DNA from: Streptomyces sp. AC558_RSS880
Lineage (GTDB): Bacteria; Actinomycetota; Actinomycetes; Streptomycetales; Streptomycetaceae
Direction: 5' to 3'
Length of the DNA: 64,000 nucleotides
Assembly: GCF_019049255.1 (NCBI RefSeq)
Contig: NZ_JAGMUJ010000030.1
Span: 186,001 to 250,000, forward strand
The stretch's first letter is position 1. Each line of letters starts with the position of its first letter. The notes under the pieces are model-generated. The model was not told where the DNA came from. It saw only the letters and a program-made list of their open reading frames with translations, and did no database searches. Shown here piece after piece: positions 59,374-64,000 of this stretch. The translations under genes were made by a program, and so were the position numbers.

Positions 59374-60924
59374 TTACGAGCAGACGGTCCCGGTCTCCGG
59401 CACCTTTCCGTCCAGGAGATAGCGGTGCACCGCGTCCTGCACGCACCTGTTCCCGCTGTTGTAGGCCCCGTGCCCCTGCCCCTTGTACGTCAGCTCTACA
59501 CCCACGCCCGTACCGAGCGCCTGCACCATTTTGCGCGCCCCCTCGAACGGGGTGGCCGGGTCACCGGTGTTGCCGATCACCAGGATCGGAGCGGCACCGG
59601 GGGCGTGGACATCCGGATGTTCGGCGGCCCCGGGCACCGCCCAGTCGGTGCACCCGACCATTCCCCACGCCAGGTACTCCCCGAACAGCGGGGACGCGGC
59701 CCGGAACTCGGGCAGCCGGCGCTCCACGTCCTCGGTGGTGTAGCGGGGTTCGTCGTCGGCGCAGTTGATGGCCACGTTGGCCGGGATGACGTTGCTGTAC
59801 TCGCCGTTCTCGCTGCGTCCGTTCGATGAGTCGGACAGCACCATCAGAATCGTTCCGTCACCGTCGTACGCCTGCGCGAGACCGTCGGTGAGGAACTTCC
59901 AGAGGTCCTTCGAGTACAGCGCCTGCAGGATCCCGTTGGCCGCCAGGGACTGAGTCAGTTCGCGCGGGAAGACGCCAGGGATGGGTGTGCCGTCGAGGTC
60001 CTTCAGCAGTTCGGCGATCCGGTCCTGCACCTCCTGTGCGCTGTCGCCGACGGGACACTCCTCGCTCTGCGAGACGCAGTCCTCGGCGTAGTTGTCGAGG
60101 GCGAGCTGGAACCCCCGCGCCTGTCCGAGCGAGCCCTGTTCCGCGGTTTTCGTGGGGTCGACGACCGCGTCGAACACCGCGCGGCCCACCTTCTCCGGGA
60201 ACAGGTGGGCGTAGACGCCGCCGAGTTCGGTGCCGTAGGAGATGCCGAAGTAGTGCAGCACGTCGTCGCCGAGGACCTGGCGCATCAGGTCCAGGTCACG
60301 GGCGGCGTCCGTGGTGCGCACATGCGGCAGCACCCGCTCGGAGTTCTTCTCGCAGGCGGCGTTGAACTCCTCGGTGCTGTCCAGGAGTTCCGTGCGCTCG
60401 GTGCTGTCGTCGGGGGTGCCGTCCTGTTGGAAGTACGTGTCGAGCCGCTGGTCGTCCAGACAGGTCACGGGCGCGCTGCGCCCGACCCCGCGGGGATCGA
60501 AGCTCACCAGGTCGTAGCGGGTGCGCAGGGTCGCGTACTTCTCGCCGAACCCGGGCAGTGCGGTGACGCCGGAGCCGCCCGGGCCGCCGAAGTTGAAGAT
60601 CAGGGAGCCGATGCGTTCGCTCGCCGCGCCGCTCGACCTGGCCCGGATCAGCGCGAGGTCGATGGTGTCACCCTGGGGATCGTCCCAGTCCAGCGGCGCC
60701 TTCATGGTGGCGCAACTCCACTCGCCCCGGCCGCCGGGGAGGGGCGACGGGGCGGGACCCCCGCCCTGCGCCTCGGACGGGGCCGGGCAGTCCGTCCAGC
60801 TGAGCTGCTGCTCCGTCAGGTCCTCGTCCTTGTCGTCGTCCTCACCGCAGCCGGTCAGCAGCGCGGGCAGCAGCACGGCGCAGGCGGTCAGGGCGGCGGC
60901 ACGCAGACGGAAGGGGTGGGGCAT
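59374..60924 (-). CDS. Secreted peptidase lipoprotein, SlpD/tripeptidyl-aminopeptidase type (paralogue 2)
   Basis: 516 residues from ATG 60924. Lipobox LLTGC at about 22-26, followed by an acidic Asp/Glu/Lys linker. Same hydrolase layout as its neighbour: FNFGGPGGSG, nucleophile in GISYGTELGG, VIGNTGDPATPFEGA and GQGHGAYN. The two genes lie head to tail, 137 bases apart, and clearly arose by duplication. A run of Gly/Pro-rich residues after the first DCPAPSE segment distinguishes this copy. Confidence 0.92.
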   Translation of the reverse strand: MPHPFRLRAAALTACAVLLPALLTGCGEDDDKDEDLTEQQLSWTDCPAPSEAQGGGPAPSPLPGGRGEWSCATMKAPLDWDDPQGDTIDLALIRARSSGAASERIGSLIFNFGGPGGSGVTALPGFGEKYATLRTRYDLVSFDPRGVGRSAPVTCLDDQRLDTYFQQDGTPDDSTERTELLDSTEEFNAACEKNSERVLPHVRTTDAARDLDLMRQVLGDDVLHYFGISYGTELGGVYAHLFPEKVGRAVFDAVVDPTKTAEQGSLGQARGFQLALDNYAEDCVSQSEECPVGDSAQEVQDRIAELLKDLDGTPIPGVFPRELTQSLAANGILQALYSKDLWKFLTDGLAQAYDGDGTILMVLSDSSNGRSENGEYSNVIPANVAINCADDEPRYTTEDVERRLPEFRAASPLFGEYLAWGMVGCTDWAVPGAAEHPDVHAPGAAPILVIGNTGDPATPFEGARKMVQALGTGVGVELTYKGQGHGAYNSGNRCVQDAVHRYLLDGKVPETGTVCS

Positions 60925-60993
60925 GGTCCCATCCTGCGGTCGCCCGGAGCGGGGCGCGCGGGACACGGGCCGTACGAGGTACAGGGCCCTCGC

Positions 60994-63669
60994 TCACAAG
61001 GCCGCCTTGCGCGTGAGGTGGTTGAAGGCCAGCCAGCCCGGCAGCACCGGCAGCCAGAGCGTCAGCAGCCGGAAGAGCAGCACCGCCGGCGCGGCGACCT
61101 CCTTGGGCAGCCCGACCGCGATGAGACCGACCGTCAGGGTCGCCTCGACCGCGCCGACGCCGCCCGGCGTCGGGGCCGCCGACCCCAGTGCGTTGCCCGC
61201 GAGGAACACGACGGCGACGCTGGCGATGCTCACCGACGTCGTCTCGTCGCCGAACGCCCGGATCGAGGCGTCCAGGCACATCACGAAGCAGGCCGTCAGC
61301 AGCAGCATGCCGCCGATGCCGGTGATCAGCTTCTGCGGCCGTTGCAGCACGTCGAGCATGCGCGGCACGACCCCCGCGAAGAGTGACCGCACGCGCGTGA
61401 CGACGAATTTCCGCAGGAACGGCACCGAGGTCACCACGAGCACCAGCACCGCCACCGTCAGCAGGCCCCCGATCACCGTGCGGGACGGGGTGAGGGAGGG
61501 CGTCTTCTCGGTGCCGGTGAGGTAGCCGAAGGAGAGCAGCATCAGGATGTGGCAGCCGAGCCCGAAGAGCTGCGACGCGCCGACGCTCGCCACGGCGAGG
61601 CCGGGCCGCACCCCCGCGCGCTGCAGGAACCGCGTGTTCAGGGCGACACCGCCCACCGCCGCCGGGGCGACGATCTTCACGAACGACCCGGCGACCTGTG
61701 CCGCCACGGTCCGCACGAACGGCACCCGCTCGGGTACGAAGCCGAGCAGGGCCATGGCGGCCGCGACGTAACTGGCCGCCGAGAACAGCACCGCCGCGGC
61801 CACCCAGCCCCACTCCGCGTTGGAGATCAGCGGGCCGAACTCGATGTGGGTGAGCTGCGTCAGCAGGAAGTACGCGCCGATCGCACCGGCGATGAAACTG
61901 ATCAGGGTCCGCGGCCGGACCCGCTCCAGGCGGGCCGGCTCCACCGGGGCCTGCGGCCTGATCCGCAGCACCTCGTGCCGGATCTGGGTGAGCAGATCCT
62001 CCTCGCGCGCTTCCTCCAGGGCCTCGTCGATGGCCCGCTTCTCGGCCCGCTGCTCCGCGCGTACGGCCTTCTTGTCGGGCTTGTCGAGCACGATCTGGTG
62101 GGCGCCGTGCTCCGCGCGGGCCGGCTTGGACTGCCGGTAGGCATCCAGGACCGCCTCGCGTTCGCGTTCCGCCCGCTCCCGGGCCAGCTTGCGCAGGGTC
62201 CCGCGCGTGGAGCGGCTCAGCGCGATGGGCTGGAGCATCGGCAGACAGTCCGCCACGGTGTCGGGGCCGAGGACGCTCAGCGCGGAGGCCACCGCGCGTT
62301 CGGCGCCCACCCTGAGACCCAGCGTCACCAGCAGTTGGGAGGTGTCCATGCGCAGCAGCAGATCGCCGGCCGCGATCTCGCCGACGCGCAGATCGGTGAG
62401 GATCACCGTGCCGGAACGATCCACCAGGATGGCGTCGCCCACCAGCCTGCGGTGCGCGATACGACGGGACTGCAGGGCCCGTACCTGGTGCCAGGTGTCG
62501 CGCAGCAGTTCGTCGGTGATCTCCTCGTCCGGCAGCGAGTCGAGGGTGCGCCCGCCGCTGTGCTCGTAGACGAGCATCACCGCGTCGGGGCCGAGTTCGG
62601 AGGTCGCGATCAGCTTGGGCGCGTTGGCGCCGGCCGCGATGGCCGCGTAGGCCAGCAGTGCCTCCTGCTCCAGCGCCTGGCGCAGCGACTGCAGGCTGCT
62701 GCGGGTGGCGAAGCCGCGCAGGGCCAGATTGCGCCACGCGCGGTAGAAGAACCCCTGCGCCTGCTGCTCACGGTCGACCACCGTGACGTCCAGCGGCGGA
62801 CCGTCCTCCAGGGTGACGAAGTACCGGCGCCCCCGGTCCCCGGTCTCGGAGGCGTCGCCGGACTCCACCCGGGACGCGGTCACGGGGTGGAAGCCGACGG
62901 TGCGCAGGCCCGCCATCAGGGTGCGGCCGGTGGGGCGCACATTGGGAGAGCCGACCGCGTAGAGGGTGCCGTAGGCGACGCTCCAGCCGATCAGGACCGT
63001 CAGGATGATCGAGAACGGGGTCGTGTACCCGGTCACGAGCATCGAGAAGGCGTCGAGGAGCAGCACCACCCACAGCACCGCGCGCCACCGGGGTCTGCGG
63101 GACATCCCGACGGCCGTCATGTACGCGATCACCGGGGCCAGATAGCCGTGCACCGGGTCGGTCAGGGCGTGGATGTCGCCGGGGGAGGGCTGGGTGAGCG
63201 CCTCCTGGATCGAGTCCGGAGCGGCACGCGCGACCCACAGGTCGGTGGCGAGTGTCACACCGTGCGCGAGGACGGCGGCGAGCACGCCGTCGGCGATCCG
63301 CAGTCCGTCCCGCTTGATCAGCCGCTCGATGGCGAAGGCCACCGGCACCAGGAGGATCGCGATGCTGGAGGCCAGGCCCGCGATCTTGATGAGCAGGTCG
63401 GGTGCCTGCCCGGTGCCCTTGTTGATGTCCTGTTCCAGGCCCGAGGTGGTGCCGTGGGCGAACGCGGCGATCGCCAGCAGCACCACGACGGCGAGTACGC
63501 CCGCCAGGAGCCGCATGAGGTCGGACGGGCGGTGCACCCGCGCGGGGAGCAGCGGCTCGTCGCCCTCCACCTCGTCGATGTGCGCCGTCTCGGGGTCCGT
63601 GGCGTCCGGGCGCGACGAGGCGTCAGGGGTGCCCTCCGTGCCTTCGGGGTGCGCACCCTGCTGCTTCAT
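60994..63669 (-). CDS. Large membrane protein with degenerate kinase-like module and LPG-synthase/flippase domain
   Basis: 891 residues from ATG 63669 (AGAAGAGACG upstream). The N-terminal third has about five membrane helices (first near residues 52-75). A soluble middle part (about 290-480) resembles a degenerate aminoglycoside/protein-kinase fold: RRLVGDAILVD stands where HRD...N is expected and TDLRVGE where DFG is expected. The C-terminal third (about 570-885) is the lysylphosphatidylglycerol-synthase/AglD-type membrane domain (LNTRFLQRAGVRPGLAVASVGASQ, APTPGGVGAVEATL), which in MprF flips lipids. Substrate unknown; involvement in lipid or glycolipid translocation is inferred. Confidence 0.88.
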   Translation of the reverse strand: MKQQGAHPEGTEGTPDASSRPDATDPETAHIDEVEGDEPLLPARVHRPSDLMRLLAGVLAVVVLLAIAAFAHGTTSGLEQDINKGTGQAPDLLIKIAGLASSIAILLVPVAFAIERLIKRDGLRIADGVLAAVLAHGVTLATDLWVARAAPDSIQEALTQPSPGDIHALTDPVHGYLAPVIAYMTAVGMSRRPRWRAVLWVVLLLDAFSMLVTGYTTPFSIILTVLIGWSVAYGTLYAVGSPNVRPTGRTLMAGLRTVGFHPVTASRVESGDASETGDRGRRYFVTLEDGPPLDVTVVDREQQAQGFFYRAWRNLALRGFATRSSLQSLRQALEQEALLAYAAIAAGANAPKLIATSELGPDAVMLVYEHSGGRTLDSLPDEEITDELLRDTWHQVRALQSRRIAHRRLVGDAILVDRSGTVILTDLRVGEIAAGDLLLRMDTSQLLVTLGLRVGAERAVASALSVLGPDTVADCLPMLQPIALSRSTRGTLRKLARERAEREREAVLDAYRQSKPARAEHGAHQIVLDKPDKKAVRAEQRAEKRAIDEALEEAREEDLLTQIRHEVLRIRPQAPVEPARLERVRPRTLISFIAGAIGAYFLLTQLTHIEFGPLISNAEWGWVAAAVLFSAASYVAAAMALLGFVPERVPFVRTVAAQVAGSFVKIVAPAAVGGVALNTRFLQRAGVRPGLAVASVGASQLFGLGCHILMLLSFGYLTGTEKTPSLTPSRTVIGGLLTVAVLVLVVTSVPFLRKFVVTRVRSLFAGVVPRMLDVLQRPQKLITGIGGMLLLTACFVMCLDASIRAFGDETTSVSIASVAVVFLAGNALGSAAPTPGGVGAVEATLTVGLIAVGLPKEVAAPAVLLFRLLTLWLPVLPGWLAFNHLTRKAAL

Positions 63670-63855
63670 CGTCTCTTCTCGATCTTGTATCACCAGTCAC
63701 CGCCCGCACGATGGTGGCATGCCGTACCGGCACAAGGGGGCATCAGGGTCAGAACGCGGGGCGGCACAGTCTGCCCGAAGTGCCGCTCCGGGGCGAGACG
63801 TGCGCACACGCGCGAGCGCGTCGCGTTGTCGGTGGGGTGGGGCAGGATGGGCCGG

Positions 63856-64000
63856 ATGAGCCAGGAGAGCCTTCCGTCCGACGGCGGTCCGGAGCACCCG
63901 GACGCCCTGCCCGAGTACGCCGAGCGGGTCCTCGAGGTGACCGAGCTGATCCCGCCGGGACGTGTCATGACGTACGGGGACGTGGCCGAGTGGCTGGGGG
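63856..64000 (+). CDS. Alkyltransferase-like / MGMT-family DNA-binding protein (partial)
   Basis: ATG 63856 opens a frame running off the window after 48 codons. The segment YAERVLEVTELIPPGRVMTYGDVAEWLG matches the start of the winged-helix DNA-binding domain of O6-alkylguanine-DNA alkyltransferases and alkyltransferase-like (ATL) proteins. Whether the reactive PCHR cysteine is present cannot be seen. Divergent from the large membrane protein gene, with 186 bases between. Confidence 0.85.
   Translation, partial: MSQESLPSDGGPEHPDALPEYAERVLEVTELIPPGRVMTYGDVAEWLG

Overview
The window is a stretch of a Streptomyces-type actinobacterial chromosome. Coding sequence is about 70% GC with strong third-position bias, GTG starts are frequent and leaderless-looking promoters occur. 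Gene content is typical of the core region of such a chromosome: mycothiol synthesis (mshB), ferredoxin-dapC, dapE, a SigE-type ECF sigma factor with a zinc-finger anti-sigma factor, htrA, tatB, mrp, a DUF3152 metalloprotease and moeZ. I see no tRNA, rRNA, CRISPR array, transposase or prophage gene.

Layout. 1-6.1 kb: tail of a small membrane protein, a WD40-repeat Ser/Thr kinase, an amidase and an ATP-binding regulatory protein. 6.3-11.2 kb: a winged-helix protein, mshB, a small membrane protein and an anchored protein with a Pro/Gly-rich N-terminus. 11.2-13.5 kb: MFS drug exporter and MarR repressor with a palindromic operator. 13.6-17.9 kb: SirB1-like and GNAT proteins, fdxA, dapC, a small secreted protein. 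18-24.5 kb: anchored lysozyme-like protein diverging from dapE, then a LOG protein, a folP2-type gene, a DivIVA-like protein, a methyladenine glycosylase, an enoyl-CoA hydratase and a DUF3117 protein. 24.6-29.9 kb: O-methyltransferase diverging from sigE-rseA-htrA-tatB. 30-36.5 kb: mrp, DUF1003 and soluble MgtE-like genes, a lipoprotein and corA. 37-41.5 kb: SUFU-domain, DUF6758-like, PHP, MarC, a 50-residue orphan and an NYN protein. 41.5-49.6 kb: hydrolases, a DEAD-box helicase, ferritin-like, DUF3107 and TetR proteins. 49.6-57.7 kb: DUF3152 metalloprotease, a four-gene PelF-like glycosyltransferase / membrane protein / epimerase / spherulin-4-like cluster, and moeZ. 57.7-64 kb: two tandem paralogous secreted peptidase lipoproteins, a large flippase-like membrane protein and the start of an alkyltransferase-like gene.

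Two blocks recall Mycobacterium tuberculosis gene order. Roughly 7.4-33.9 kb follows mshB, fdxC, dapC, dapE, LOG, folP2, small protein, tagA, DUF3117, O-methyltransferase, sigE, rseA, htrA, tatB, mrp, mgtE-like. Roughly 42.4-57.7 kb follows rhlE, ferritin-like, DUF3107, TetR, DUF3152, moeB1. This is from memory of that genome, not from a search.

The most interesting items are: (a) a compact PelF/spherulin-4-type cluster at 51.4-56.4 kb that may act on an amino-sugar polysaccharide, split by an expanded 53-bp repeat; (b) two genes whose conserved N-termini require non-canonical starts (CTG for the DEAD-box helicase, ATT for the O-methyltransferase); (c) an ECF-type promoter in front of sigE; and (d) several strict palindromes and tandem repeats between genes.
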